Below, piece by piece: positions 1 through 9,310 of a stretch of DNA of 64,000 nt. The notes under the pieces were generated by a model. It saw only the letters and a list, made by a program, of their open reading frames with translations. It was not told the origin of the DNA and ran no database searches. The stretch's first letter is position 1. Each line of letters begins with the position of its first letter. The position numbers and the translations under genes were made by a program. Source of the stretch: Lunatibacter salilacus (GTDB lineage: Bacteria; Bacteroidota; Bacteroidia; Cytophagales; Cyclobacteriaceae); NCBI RefSeq assembly GCF_009797935.1, contig NZ_VOLC01000024.1:42569-106568 (forward strand), read 5' to 3'.

Positions 1-315
1 CCCAGCGATTTCTTTACCGGTATCTATTTTTTTTCTTTCCTTACTGCCAATATCCTGTGATCCGCTGATATCCAACAAAAAGTAGACAGACTGATCTTTA
101 TCTTCCTTGAATGTTTTGACGAATGTGCCGTGGCCTTTTGCGGAAACTTTCCACTCTATGGTTCGGATGTCATCGCCATATTGGTACGGACGGAGGTCGT
201 CAAATTCCAAACCAGCTCCTTTAAAGATAGACTGATAATCACCTTGAAGGTGGTTGTTGGCTATTTTTCGGAGCATTATCTCGTACCGCCGTAATTTTTT
301 AATGAGTTGGTTCAT
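1..315 (-). CDS. DUF58 domain protein, N-terminal part (runs off the window)
   Basis: The first 105 codons of a gene that continues past the left edge. The product starts MNQLIKKLRR and contains GLEFDDLRPYQYGDDIR followed by IEWKVSA, the hallmark of DUF58 proteins. It then enters a von Willebrand A-like stretch, FLLDISGS, where D-x-S-x-S is a MIDAS-type metal site. DUF58 proteins usually sit beside a MoxR AAA ATPase and VWA/BatA-type genes; those would lie outside this window. The ATG is preceded by an AAAGGA stretch. The gene is divergent from the DUF4296 gene. Family assignment is firm; the cellular role is inferred only. Confidence 0.85.
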   Translation of the reverse strand, partial: MNQLIKKLRRYEIMLRKIANNHLQGDYQSIFKGAGLEFDDLRPYQYGDDIRTIEWKVSAKGHGTFVKTFKEDKDQSVYFLLDISGSQDIGSKERKKIDTGKEIAG

Positions 316-409
316 GCATCCTTTCTTATCAGGGGCCTAATTTAAGGTACTCCGTTGAATAATAAAACGACTTCCCCCTTACTTATTGTCAATTTAAAAA
401 GTATTTGGG

Positions 410-417
410 TAATTTTG
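410..417 (+). promoter_or_regulatory. -7 box (TAATTTTG) for the DUF4296-mutS2 pair
   Basis: Exact match to the Bacteroidota -7 consensus TAnnTTTG, with a TTG at 386-388 as a possible -33 element (21-nt spacer). It ends only 4 nt before the GTG start at 422, so the message would have almost no leader, or the true start lies further downstream. Confidence 0.45.
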
Positions 418-421
418 TGGA

Positions 422-760
422 GTGAAATACATTTGTCTACTCTTCATTTGCGCGGGATTTTCCGGGGGATGTTCCTCCAACACCAAACCTCAAGGGCTTC
501 TCTCTGAGGATAAAATGGTAGAAATACTCATCGATATCCACCTCACCGAGGGCTTCATTCAATCCCTTCCCATACCCTACGACTCTTCGAAAAGATTATA
601 TCCGGTACTGGAAAAAGAAATTTTCGAAAAACATGCGGTGCCTGACAGTGTTTACATCAACAGCCTACAATATTACCTGAGAGATGCCATATTTATGGAG
701 CGTATATATGCCCGCACCATCGATTCCCTCTCAGTCATGGAAAAAAGAGCCGACCAATAG
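422..760 (+). CDS. DUF4296 lipoprotein
   Basis: A 112-residue protein with a short hydrophobic signal ending in GFSGGC, a lipobox with the lipidated Cys near residue 17. The mature part holds LSEDKMVEILIDIHLTEG, typical of DUF4296, a small Bacteroidota-specific family of unknown function. The start is GTG; no upstream ATG is in frame. The stop codon abuts the ATG of mutS2 with no gap, so the two are probably co-transcribed. It probably faces the periplasm on the inner or outer membrane. Function is unknown. Confidence 0.8.
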   Translation: MKYICLLFICAGFSGGCSSNTKPQGLLSEDKMVEILIDIHLTEGFIQSLPIPYDSSKRLYPVLEKEIFEKHAVPDSVYINSLQYYLRDAIFMERIYARTIDSLSVMEKRADQ

Positions 761-3157
761 ATGAAAATTTATCCTGCCAATCTGGAGCAAAAGATTAATT
801 TTGATAAAATCAAAGACCTTATCAAGGAATCATGTACAAGTACCTTGGGGACCGATTTTGTCCAGAAAATCACCTTTTCCAAAGATATCCGGCTCATTCA
901 GAGGTTATTGGATCAGACTGAGGAATTCCGCCAGTTGTTGGCATCGGGTGAAATGTTCCCCTCTTCCAACTTCATAAACATACATCCATACCTGGACAAG
1001 GCTCGAGTCGAAGGGACGTTTCTGTACGAAGATGAATTCCATGAAGTGAGGCTAGGATTGACCACCTTGGCGGGTTGTGTGGATTTCTTCAAATCCCATG
1101 AAGAGGAGTATCCGCATCTATTTGAATTGCTGGGTATGGTCAATGATGACCGCACGCTAATCCGTGCCATAGAGCGGGTCATGGACGAGAAAGGCAAAAT
1201 AAAAAACAATGCCACCCCTGAGCTTAATATGATCAGGAACCAATTGATATATGAGGAGAATCGGTTGCGGAAAGTCCTGGAAGGTATATTCCGAACTGCC
1301 AAAGCACAGGGACTCACTCCGGATGACGCAGCTATTACTATTCGGGGTGGTCGTATGGTGATGCCTGTACTTGCGGAATATAAGCGACGTATCAAGGGGT
1401 TTATCCATGATGAATCAGCTACCGGGCAGACTGTCTTTATGGAACCTGCGGAGGTCCTGGACATCAATAATGAAATTAAGGACTTGATTTATATGGAGCG
1501 TAGGGAAATTCAGAAAATTCTCACCCTACTCACCGATACTTTACGAGGATTTATTCCTGATCTCAAAAGGGCCTTTCATTTTTTGGGATTGATAGACTTC
1601 ATACGGGCAAAGGCCAAATTTGCGCTAAAAATAGGAGGAAATAAACCGATTATAGAAAAGCAAAAAATATTGAACTGGGAAAACGCCCGGCATCCCCTCT
1701 TGGAACTTTCGCTCAAACTACAGAAAAAACCTCTTGTCCCCATCAATGTTTCGCTGGATCACAACCGAAGGATATTGGTCATCTCCGGCCCAAATGCAGG
1801 TGGCAAATCTGTCACGCTGAAAACAGTGGCACTTTTGCAGTATATGTTTCAATGTGGGTTGCTCATACCTGTAGAGCCTTCATCCACCTGTTGTGTTTTT
1901 GACCAGTTTTTCATCGATATCGGGGATGAGCAAAACTTGGAAAATGACCTGAGTACATATAGTTCACATTTGATGAACATGAAATATTTCACCCTGCTTG
2001 CGAATAAACGGACCATTTTTTTTATTGATGAATTTGGGACGGGAACGGAACCGCAGTTTGGTGGGGCAATAGCGGAGGGTATCTTGATAGAGTTAAACAA
2101 GAGCGGAGCTTTCGGTATCGTGACCACCCACTATGGCAATCTCAAGCAATTGGCGTCCAAAAGCCATGGGTTGGTGAATGGTGCCATGCGCTATGATGTG
2201 GAGCATCTGGAGCCACTCTATCAGTTGGAAATCGGTAAGCCTGGCAGTTCATTTGCCTTTGAAATAGCCCGGAAAATCGGTATTTCAGACGAAATCATCC
2301 TTCATGCCAAAGCTCAAGTGGGGGAGACCCGCGTGAATTATGACAAACTGTTACTTAAGCTGGAAAGCGAAAAAAACAAATATCAGCAACTACTGGTAGA
2401 AAACGAGAAAAAGGAACATATTCTCTCCCGCCGCATGGAAGAATATAAGGATCTCAAGGCAATCTTAGATACTAAAAAGAAGGAAATAATAAATGAGGCG
2501 AAAATTCAGGCAAACGCCTTATTAGAAGAAACTAACAAGAAAATCGAAAACACCATACGGGAAATAAAGGAACACAAAGCCGACAAGGAGGCAACAAAAC
2601 AACTCCGGAAATCTTTGGAATCACATAAGACTTCGATTCAGCCTGAAAAGAGAAAGGAAAAAAAAGTACAGGAAGTCAAGGTGATCGAGGGAGAGATTAT
2701 GCCCGGAGATCACGTGAGGCTGAAAGATAACGGCACCATAGCTGAGGTAATTGCGATTCAACAAAAAACCGCCGAAATCAGTATCGGTGACCTGAAATCA
2801 AAAGTGAAAATTGAACGATTGGAGAAAATTTCAGCAACTGCCTTAAAGAAGGAAAAGAAAGCTATCCCAAGGTCCACCGGATACGACACCACCGGGAAAA
2901 TGATGGATTTTTCCACCAATCTTGACCTTCGGGGGAAAAGAGGCGAGGAGATTCTTCCACTATTACAAAATTTCATAGACGAAGGTTATATGCTTGGCAT
3001 GAAGGACCTTCGGGTTATCCATGGCAAAGGAGACGGCATCCTTCGTGACCTGACCCGCAACATGCTTCGCCATATGACTATGGTAAGGGGATTTGCCGAT
3101 GAACATGTCGAAAGGGGAGGGGCAGGGGTAACCTTGGTGGCCCTAAAAGATAATTGA
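761..3157 (+). CDS. mutS2: MutS2 endonuclease/ATPase with Smr domain
   Basis: A 798-residue MutS2 protein, normal length for the family. It has the MutS core domains without the mismatch-recognition domain, a Walker A motif SGPNAGGKS (residues ~342-350), a Walker B-like FFIDEFGTGTEP (~420), a charged coiled-coil insert (~520-630), and a C-terminal Smr nuclease domain from ~720 with LDLRG and HGKGDG motifs. MutS2 proteins act on branched DNA or on collided ribosomes, depending on species; which applies here cannot be told. The gene follows the DUF4296 gene without spacing and ends in a hairpin shared with the convergent gene. Confidence 0.95.
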   Translation: MKIYPANLEQKINFDKIKDLIKESCTSTLGTDFVQKITFSKDIRLIQRLLDQTEEFRQLLASGEMFPSSNFINIHPYLDKARVEGTFLYEDEFHEVRLGLTTLAGCVDFFKSHEEEYPHLFELLGMVNDDRTLIRAIERVMDEKGKIKNNATPELNMIRNQLIYEENRLRKVLEGIFRTAKAQGLTPDDAAITIRGGRMVMPVLAEYKRRIKGFIHDESATGQTVFMEPAEVLDINNEIKDLIYMERREIQKILTLLTDTLRGFIPDLKRAFHFLGLIDFIRAKAKFALKIGGNKPIIEKQKILNWENARHPLLELSLKLQKKPLVPINVSLDHNRRILVISGPNAGGKSVTLKTVALLQYMFQCGLLIPVEPSSTCCVFDQFFIDIGDEQNLENDLSTYSSHLMNMKYFTLLANKRTIFFIDEFGTGTEPQFGGAIAEGILIELNKSGAFGIVTTHYGNLKQLASKSHGLVNGAMRYDVEHLEPLYQLEIGKPGSSFAFEIARKIGISDEIILHAKAQVGETRVNYDKLLLKLESEKNKYQQLLVENEKKEHILSRRMEEYKDLKAILDTKKKEIINEAKIQANALLEETNKKIENTIREIKEHKADKEATKQLRKSLESHKTSIQPEKRKEKKVQEVKVIEGEIMPGDHVRLKDNGTIAEVIAIQQKTAEISIGDLKSKVKIERLEKISATALKKEKKAIPRSTGYDTTGKMMDFSTNLDLRGKRGEEILPLLQNFIDEGYMLGMKDLRVIHGKGDGILRDLTRNMLRHMTMVRGFADEHVERGGAGVTLVALKDN

Positions 3158-3175
3158 TTAAACCAATTATCTTTT
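3145..3175. terminator. Shared bidirectional terminator hairpin
   Basis: A perfect 12-bp stem (3145-3156 with 3164-3175) and a 7-nt loop. One arm begins with AAAA and the other ends with TTTT, so it can terminate both strands. It contains the last codons of mutS2 and of the convergent NTF2-like gene. Confidence 0.75.
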
Positions 3176-3601
3176 AAACGCTTGCCGGGCAAGGAGTTTC
3201 CAATTCTTCCCTTCTTTTTGCCATACCATCAGAACTCCTAGATTGACAGTAGCCGGTTCCGCTCCTTTGTTGTGGGTGTTTCCAGTGAGGTTGTGACGGA
3301 CCAATGCGATCTTGCCCAGTACTTCCACAGTTTGGTCGGCTAAGTCAATGCTGGTAAAGTTATTATTGCCACTTGCCAGTGCGTATACAAAAGCATCTTG
3401 GTCTTCGACTACCCCGTTTGAGTGTCCATATGTTAGGTTCTTTGAGGAAATGGCAATTAGACTGGCCTCCTCTCCGCTAAGCATGGCCTCCTTAAGTTGT
3501 AATACAGCTTGTTCCACGGCTTCTTTACCCTTATTTTGGGCAGTTGCCATATGTATAGACGCAAAGGCGAGAAATCCGATTAATATGAGGTGTTTTGGCA
3601 T
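3167..3601 (-). CDS. NTF2-like (DUF4440-type) exported protein
   Basis: A 144-residue protein with a signal peptide ending AFASIHMATA-Q. The rest fits the SnoaL/NTF2-like alpha+beta cone fold: an N-terminal helix with AVLQLKEAMLSGE, a middle segment LTYGHSNGVVEDQDAFV, and C-terminal strands with VLMVWQKEGKNWKLLARQAF, the usual ending of DUF4440 proteins. Such domains bind small ligands or act as stand-alone enzymes; no substrate is evident. It lies just downstream of the 3610-4113 lipoprotein on the same strand, 8 nt away, and is probably co-transcribed with it. Confidence 0.75.
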   Translation of the reverse strand: MPKHLILIGFLAFASIHMATAQNKGKEAVEQAVLQLKEAMLSGEEASLIAISSKNLTYGHSNGVVEDQDAFVYALASGNNNFTSIDLADQTVEVLGKIALVRHNLTGNTHNKGAEPATVNLGVLMVWQKEGKNWKLLARQAFKR

Positions 3602-3609
3602 GGGTTTGG

Positions 3610-4113
3610 TTAATTTTTTAATTTTAAATCGAAAACGTAATAGCCAACTAGTCCGCTGACCCTTCCGCTAACAGGAGCTGAAATGGTGAAGTCAAGTCTC
3701 AAATCGTTCATCGAATTGGGGCTTGGAGTGTTTGGGGAGAAGCTTATCGGCACATCGGAAGCGGCTTGTATCCCCACTAAGCGAAGAATGTCATTGTTTT
3801 CTCCCTCAATTGACCAAGTTCCTGACGGGTCAAAGAGCCCTGTACTTCCCGAAGTGCTGTAAGTCCTTCCCGCGGAAGAACTGGAACGGAAGGTAATCTC
3901 AAATTGAGAAAAGGTGGCTGTTTGGGAGGTGCCGTCTCTAGAAACAGAACCTCCGTTACTGACAGTCCACGTAAGTCCGCTACCTTCTCCGGCCAGTTTT
4001 TCTATGGCCAATTCGGTAGCTGTTTTTTGCGGACCATCATCATCGTCGTTGCCGCAAGAAAAAATTGATCCAGTAGCAATGGCTATAAAAAACAAAAGGA
4101 AGATTTTTTTCAT
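3610..4113 (-). CDS. Hypothetical lipoprotein
   Basis: A 167-residue protein with a signal sequence ending IFSCG (lipidated Cys at residue 20), followed by an acidic linker NDDDDG. The mature domain is rich in Ser, Gly and Thr, with alternating beta-like segments (LTWTVSNGG, FEITFRSSSS, GTWSIEGEN, LRLDFTIS). This resembles small beta-sandwich or lipocalin-like lipoproteins of Bacteroidota, but I do not recognise a family. It shares its transcription direction with the NTF2-like gene 8 nt downstream. Confidence 0.7.
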   Translation of the reverse strand: MKKIFLLFFIAIATGSIFSCGNDDDDGPQKTATELAIEKLAGEGSGLTWTVSNGGSVSRDGTSQTATFSQFEITFRSSSSAGRTYSTSGSTGLFDPSGTWSIEGENNDILRLVGIQAASDVPISFSPNTPSPNSMNDLRLDFTISAPVSGRVSGLVGYYVFDLKLKN

Positions 4114-4160
4114 AATTGCATAGGTAACAAGGCTGTAAAATTAATGTTTTTATCCAAATA

Positions 4161-4796
4161 TCAAAGTATGCCTTTGGGCTTAAAATCTTCTACATTTAAT
4201 TTTTGATCACAAAACGAATACTCCCTTTGATCATTGGATCCGATAATCAAGCTTTTTTTATTGCTGTATGTTTCGATAAGGTGGAGGTACCAAGCCACAC
4301 CCTCTTCGTCAAGATTGGAAGTGGGTTCATCCAATAAAATTAATGGGGAATTGGATAAAAAACATATTCCAAGTTTAAGACGTTGTTTCATGCCGGAAGA
4401 AAAGTTAGAAATGCACTTTTCAGCCGATTTGTCCAGATACATGATGGATATAATTTCCGGGATGGAAAGGCCATTTGATACGGGTTTGAATTTAAAATGA
4501 AAGAAAAGGAATTCTTTCAGGGTAAATTCTTCAGGAAGCTCCAGATATGGTGCTGAAAAGGATATCAGTCTGAATTGTTCAGATTCAGGGATAGCTTTGT
4601 TGTCATATAAATAATTTACTTCTCCTTCAGACAAGGGTTGCTGTCCCGCGAGGCATTTTAGAAAAGTGGATTTACCCGAACCATTACTACCTGTGATGGC
4701 AATCTTTTCCCCCAAACCGAAAGATAAATTGAGATTTCTAAAAATCCACTCGTATTGAAAGCGCTTGCCGGCATTGTTAAGTTGTATCCGGAGCAT
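4161..4796 (-). CDS. ABC transporter ATP-binding protein (orphan ATPase)
   Basis: A 211-residue ABC ATPase with Walker A GSNGSGKST (~36-44), signature FSSGMKQRL (usual form LSGGQ), and Walker B LILLDEPTSNLDEEG. The Q-loop region reads FSAPYLELP without the usual Gln, and the switch His is replaced in IIGSNDQ. It starts 2 nt after the lpxA stop, so it is translated with the lipid A genes. No permease is encoded nearby; the partner must be elsewhere or the protein acts without one. Related Bacteroidota ATPases are often annotated as LolD/CcmA-like. Substrate unknown. Confidence 0.85.
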   Translation of the reverse strand: MLRIQLNNAGKRFQYEWIFRNLNLSFGLGEKIAITGSNGSGKSTFLKCLAGQQPLSEGEVNYLYDNKAIPESEQFRLISFSAPYLELPEEFTLKEFLFFHFKFKPVSNGLSIPEIISIMYLDKSAEKCISNFSSGMKQRLKLGICFLSNSPLILLDEPTSNLDEEGVAWYLHLIETYSNKKSLIIGSNDQREYSFCDQKLNVEDFKPKGIL

Positions 4797-4798
4797 GT

Positions 4799-5578
4799 TT
4801 ATTGAATATATCCTTTCATAACTCCACGTTCTGAGGAGCGGATAAAATTCACAATTTCGTCTCTCTCCCTAGTGGCGGGTAGATTAACTTCAATTTCTTC
4901 TAGGGCACGGCTGTTATTCAGGCTGTGAAGGAACAGGTAGCGGTATACTTCTTGTATCTGATTGATGACTTCTCCTGAGAATCCCCTTCTGCGTAAACCA
5001 AGCGAGTTGACACCAGCATAGCTGAGAGGCTCCCTTGCCGCTTTGGTATAGGGGGGTACATCTTTTCTCACCAGAGAACCGCCTGAAATCATACTATGCA
5101 TTCCGATTTTGACAAATTGATGGATGGCACTGCTTCCGCCGATGAAAGCCCATTCGTCTACCGTCACATGACCTGCTATCTGTACGGTGTTGGCTATGAT
5201 GACATGGTTACCGATAATACAATCGTGGGCGATGTGCACATAGGCCATGACAAGGCATGAATTCCCTATTTTGGTCGTTTTTTTATCGACCGTACCCCTA
5301 TTTACGGTAACACATTCCCTGATAGTCGTATGGTCTCCAATTTCCACAATTGAATCTTCTCCCTGGAATTTGAGGTCCTGAGGTATAGCAGAAATTACCG
5401 CACCGGGAAATATCTTACACCCCTTACCAATTCTTGCACCAGGATATATGGTGACATTCGAGCCGATCCACGTATCATCACCGATTTCCACATTTTCATG
5501 TAAGGTGGTGAAGGGTTCAATGGTAACATTATTTCCAAGGGTTGCTTCCGGGTGTATTTGGGATAATTTACTTATCAT
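4799..5578 (-). CDS. lpxA: Acyl-ACP-UDP-N-acetylglucosamine O-acyltransferase
   Basis: A 259-residue left-handed beta-helix enzyme that transfers an R-3-hydroxyacyl chain to the 3-OH of UDP-GlcNAc, the first step of lipid A synthesis. Hexapeptide repeats fill residues ~8-180; the catalytic His is H118 in IAHDCIIGNH. The C-terminal helical domain follows YAGVNSLGLRRRGF. The start ATG overlaps the lpxC-fabZ stop (ATGA), showing translational coupling. Cytoplasmic, normally a trimer. Confidence 0.96.
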   Translation of the reverse strand: MISKLSQIHPEATLGNNVTIEPFTTLHENVEIGDDTWIGSNVTIYPGARIGKGCKIFPGAVISAIPQDLKFQGEDSIVEIGDHTTIRECVTVNRGTVDKKTTKIGNSCLVMAYVHIAHDCIIGNHVIIANTVQIAGHVTVDEWAFIGGSSAIHQFVKIGMHSMISGGSLVRKDVPPYTKAAREPLSYAGVNSLGLRRRGFSGEVINQIQEVYRYLFLHSLNNSRALEEIEVNLPATRERDEIVNFIRSSERGVMKGYIQ

Positions 5579-6969
5579 GCGTCTTTTCTTACTATACTGG
5601 CAGTCATCACTGCTTCACATACGAGGGTATTGCCTACGAAGGCCTCACCCTTCATTTTCGCAATACCTCTTCTAATTGGATTTAAAAGTTCACACTTAAA
5701 AATCAAAGTATCTCCGGGGAGTACCATTTTCCTGAATTTGCAATTCTCTATGCTCAGGAAATACGTCCAATAATTTTCAGGGTCTTCTACAGTGCTAAGC
5801 ACCAAGATGCCTCCTGTTTGAGCCATTGCCTCTACTTGTAATACTCCAGGCATCACTGGATTGTTAGGGAAGTGCCCCAAAAAGAATGGCTCATTAATGG
5901 TAACATTCTTCACGCCAGCTACTACCGTATCATCCAGATAGATGATTTTGTCCAATAGTTGGAAAGGATATCTATGAGGTAAAATATTGCTTATTTGGTT
6001 AATATCAAGAACCGGAGGTAGCTTGGGATCGTAATAGGGAATATGCATTGGTCCTGCCTTTTCCATGATCCGTTTTATCTTTTTTGCAAACGCCACATTC
6101 GCTGCGTGTCCGGGTCGTGCGGCAAGAATCTGTGCCTTTAGTGGCCTTCCAACCAATGCTAAATCACCTATGACGTCCAAAAGTTTATGGCGGGCGGGTT
6201 CATTTTTGTAGCGTAGCTCCACGTTGTTCAGAATTCCTTCCTTTCTGACCTCCACTTTTGGCTTGTTGAACATTTTGGCCAAATGTACCAGCTCTTCATC
6301 TTTTACAGCCCTATCGACTACAACAATGGCATTATTGAGATCTCCTCCTCTGATGAGGTTTTGATTATAAAGCATTTCGAGTTCATGCAAAAAGCAGAAG
6401 GTGCGGCATGATGCGATTTCTGTTTTGAAATGACTGATGTCTGTAATTGAAGCATGTTGGCTTCCCAATACCGGAGAATTGTAGTCCACCATAACGGTGA
6501 CCCGGAAGTCATCCAAGGGTAGGGCCGCCATTTCTACTTCCCTCTCAGTATCCCTGTAATGAATACTTTCTGGAATTTCAAAGAAACGGCGTAACGCATT
6601 CTGTTCTTCCAGCCCCGCTTCTTCCAAAATCTGTATGAATTGTATACTGCTGCCGTCCATGATCGGGGGCTCGGGCCCATTGAGTTGAATCAAGACATTG
6701 TCAATCTCCATTCCCACTAGGGCCGCTAATACATGCTCTACTGTAAAAACTCTTGCGCCTCCTTGTTCCAACGTCGTCCCGCGGGATACATCGACCACAT
6801 TATCCACATCTGCATCCACTATCGGGTAACCCTCCAAATCCATGCGCTGGAATTTGTAACCATGGTTAGGTTTGGCAGGAACGAAGGTCATGGTGGCTTC
6901 CACACCGGTATGTAGGCCTACACCCGAAAGCGTTACCTGTTTTCCAATGGTATGTTGCTTTACTTTCAT
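5575..6969 (-). CDS. lpxC-fabZ: Bifunctional LpxC deacetylase / FabZ dehydratase
   Basis: A 464-residue fusion. Residues ~1-300 are UDP-3-O-acyl-GlcNAc deacetylase (committed step of lipid A synthesis), with the zinc His in VEHVLAAL (H79) and the HKLLDVIGDLAL motif. Residues ~330-464 are 3-hydroxyacyl-ACP dehydratase FabZ: LPHRYPFQLLD, catalytic H366 in GHFPNNPVMPG, and E380 in VEAMAQ. The fusion is characteristic of Bacteroidota and related phyla and joins the enzyme that uses hydroxyacyl-derived lipid with the one that consumes hydroxyacyl-ACP for fatty acids. It lies between lpxD (45 nt) and lpxA (4-nt overlap). Confidence 0.97.
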   Translation of the reverse strand: MKVKQHTIGKQVTLSGVGLHTGVEATMTFVPAKPNHGYKFQRMDLEGYPIVDADVDNVVDVSRGTTLEQGGARVFTVEHVLAALVGMEIDNVLIQLNGPEPPIMDGSSIQFIQILEEAGLEEQNALRRFFEIPESIHYRDTEREVEMAALPLDDFRVTVMVDYNSPVLGSQHASITDISHFKTEIASCRTFCFLHELEMLYNQNLIRGGDLNNAIVVVDRAVKDEELVHLAKMFNKPKVEVRKEGILNNVELRYKNEPARHKLLDVIGDLALVGRPLKAQILAARPGHAANVAFAKKIKRIMEKAGPMHIPYYDPKLPPVLDINQISNILPHRYPFQLLDKIIYLDDTVVAGVKNVTINEPFFLGHFPNNPVMPGVLQVEAMAQTGGILVLSTVEDPENYWTYFLSIENCKFRKMVLPGDTLIFKCELLNPIRRGIAKMKGEAFVGNTLVCEAVMTASIVRKDA

Positions 6970-7014
6970 TAATAATTTTTACAAGACCTTAAAATTTTTT
7001 TTAACGGTACAAAT

Positions 7015-8037
7015 TTATTGTTTTTTTTCCAGATCTTTTAATTTGTTTTGAAGTTGGGGTAATTTTTTAAATATTGCGTAAGATTTTAGAAAATCTTTAA
7101 TGTCCATGCCAATGTAACCCAGGATGGTTTGACCAGATTTTTCGACTGATTTCATTATACCCGTACTTCCGGCCACAGTAGTGTGGTCGGCGATTGTGAT
7201 ATGCCCAACAATAGCGGTTCTACCTCCGAAAAGACAGTTTTTCCCAATTACCGCTGAGCCAGCTATGCCTGATTGGGAAGCTATTACAGTGTTTTCACCG
7301 ATTACCACGTTATGGGCAATCTGCACCTGATTGTCAATTTTGACACCTCTTCCGATTCGTGTACTTCCCATGGTAGCGCAGTCAATAGTGCTGTTTGCGC
7401 CTATACTGACATAATCTTCAATAATTACATTACCCAACTGGGGAATGTTTTTGTAGGTTCCATTTTCCTGTGGTGCAAAACCAAACCCATCCCCCCCAAT
7501 TACTGCTCCGGGGTGAAACTCGCAATGATTTCCGATTTTGGATTTTCTCATAATTTTGACTCCTGAATATAATATGCTGTTATCCCCGACGACTACATCG
7601 TCTCCAATATATACATGCGGGTAGATCTTTACATTTTTACCGATTATACAGTTTTTCCCAATATAGGAAAAAGCTCCCCGATATCCATCTTTTCCCATGG
7701 TGCTACTTTCGGCCATATACGAAGGCTCTTCGGTGCCAAGTAATAACTGTTTGTCGAAATTATCCACAAGTTCCAACAATTGCGTAAATCCGGTGTAGGC
7801 GTCTTTAACCCTGATTAAGGTTGGTGTAAAAGTCTTCGTGGGAGTAAAATTTTCCGAAACAATAACCGCCGTGGATGCTGTCTGGTATAAATAGGGTTCG
7901 TATTTCAAATTGGATAAAAAACTAATGCCGCCGGGCTGACCTTCCTGGATTTTGTCCAACCTGCTTACTTTTTGAAAACCATCCCCTTCTACCTCTCCAT
8001 TTAAAAGTTGGGCTATTTGGCTAATGGTAAATTCCAT
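7015..8037 (-). CDS. lpxD: UDP-3-O-(3-hydroxyacyl)glucosamine N-acyltransferase
   Basis: A 340-residue enzyme of the third lipid A step, transferring hydroxyacyl from ACP to the free amine. The N-terminal ~100 residues form the uridine-binding domain, followed by hexapeptide beta-helix repeats (~115-310) and a C-terminal helix. Diagnostic are GGDGFGFAP (181-189) and the catalytic His H242 in QIAHNVVIG. It lies 16 nt after the HD-domain gene in a minus-strand operon with lpxC-fabZ and lpxA. Confidence 0.96.
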   Translation of the reverse strand: MEFTISQIAQLLNGEVEGDGFQKVSRLDKIQEGQPGGISFLSNLKYEPYLYQTASTAVIVSENFTPTKTFTPTLIRVKDAYTGFTQLLELVDNFDKQLLLGTEEPSYMAESSTMGKDGYRGAFSYIGKNCIIGKNVKIYPHVYIGDDVVVGDNSILYSGVKIMRKSKIGNHCEFHPGAVIGGDGFGFAPQENGTYKNIPQLGNVIIEDYVSIGANSTIDCATMGSTRIGRGVKIDNQVQIAHNVVIGENTVIASQSGIAGSAVIGKNCLFGGRTAIVGHITIADHTTVAGSTGIMKSVEKSGQTILGYIGMDIKDFLKSYAIFKKLPQLQNKLKDLEKKQ

Positions 8038-8053
8038 GTATGATAAAGTTAAT

Positions 8054-9283
8054 TTAATGTAAAGTTAAATTTTTAGCCCGACAAGCGTAGTGTTTTTTTA
8101 CAATTTTACTCATGGCTTTGATATTGGGTAAATCTGCCGCTAGGGCGACATCGATCACTTCTCCCTTTTTTGTCAAGACGAATATATTTTTTTTTGCAGC
8201 ATATGCATGGTTGCTTATGATTCCTGATGAAAAAAAATACGGCACATCCAATTCCGGAATACCGAACCTTTCTTGGATTTTTTGTTTCATTTTCATTATC
8301 TCCATTTCACCAAACGGTTCATTGGAAAGGGTGATTTTAAATAAATTTCGGGTAAGAAACATATCCGAAATGTTTCTAAGGACGTAGTCGCCTTTCTTTT
8401 TCCAAAGCTTCAATCCTCCCCAAATATCGAAATCATCCAATTCGGCAAAGTGATGAAGTACCTCCGGATTAGTTTCAAAGTCATCGAACAGAATATCATT
8501 TGACAGAAAGTATAGCAAGGATTCTGTTCCGGGTAAATCGGAGCCTGATTTTTGAAGGAATTTAGCCCTAAGAATCAAATTTATAAGCATTTTCTCGGCA
8601 CTGACCGTAGTTTTATGCAAATATACCTGCCAGTACATCAACCTTCTAGCACTTAGGAAATTCTCAATGCTGTAGATCCCCTTTTCTTCTATCACCAACT
8701 GGTCATCTTTAACGTGCATCATCTTAATGATTCGGTCGGCACCGATAGTTCCTTCTGATACTCCCGTAAAAAAACAATCCCGCTGTAAATAATCCAACCG
8801 GTCGATATCAAGTTGACTGCTTACCAGCTGATGGAAAAATTTTCTTTCATAATTTCCGTTAAAAATCCTTAACGCAAGATCAAGTTGGCTGCCAAATTGC
8901 TTGTTTAGCTCGATGATAAATAACCTGGAAATGGATTCGTGGGAAATATTCTTCAGTAAACTGAATTCTAGGGCGTGGGAAAAGGGGCCGTGGCCGATGT
9001 CATGAAGTAAGATGGCTATTAGGGCGGATTCATACTCTCTGTCATCTATTTCTATACCTTTGTTTCTCAAGTGATCTAACGTCACACTCATCAGGTGCAT
9101 GGCACCTATAGCATGATGAAAACGGGTGTGTAAAGCACCAGGATAGACATAATCCGTTAAACCTAATTGTTTGATTCTTCGTAATCGTTGGAAATAAGGG
9201 TGGTCAATGATCGCAAAAATCAATTCGCTAGGTATATTTATAAATCCATATACTGGATCATTTATTATTTTATGGCTTTTCAC
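8054..9283 (-). CDS. HD-domain phosphohydrolase
   Basis: A 409-residue HD superfamily protein of the dNTP triphosphohydrolase/SAMHD1-like type. Metal ligands are visible as TRFHHAIG (H56/H57), ILLHDIGHGPFSH (H94, D95) and a downstream Asp in QLDIDRLDYLQRDCFFTG. Substrate is unproven: dNTPs or another nucleotide. It is the first gene of the lipid A operon, 16 nt before lpxD; I recall the same order in other Bacteroidota. A -7 box lies about 28 nt upstream. The first residues contain DPVYGFINIP, the common beginning of this family. Confidence 0.9.
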   Translation of the reverse strand: MKSHKIINDPVYGFINIPSELIFAIIDHPYFQRLRRIKQLGLTDYVYPGALHTRFHHAIGAMHLMSVTLDHLRNKGIEIDDREYESALIAILLHDIGHGPFSHALEFSLLKNISHESISRLFIIELNKQFGSQLDLALRIFNGNYERKFFHQLVSSQLDIDRLDYLQRDCFFTGVSEGTIGADRIIKMMHVKDDQLVIEEKGIYSIENFLSARRLMYWQVYLHKTTVSAEKMLINLILRAKFLQKSGSDLPGTESLLYFLSNDILFDDFETNPEVLHHFAELDDFDIWGGLKLWKKKGDYVLRNISDMFLTRNLFKITLSNEPFGEMEIMKMKQKIQERFGIPELDVPYFFSSGIISNHAYAAKKNIFVLTKKGEVIDVALAADLPNIKAMSKIVKKHYACRAKNLTLH

Positions 9284-9310
9284 TGGCCTAGTAGGTTAGA
9301 GGTAAGCGAT

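Noticed and set aside
913..1467. Long minus-strand frame inside mutS2
   Set aside because: Antisense shadow of a well-supported gene; composition is rich in Ser and Arg, with no recognisable domain.
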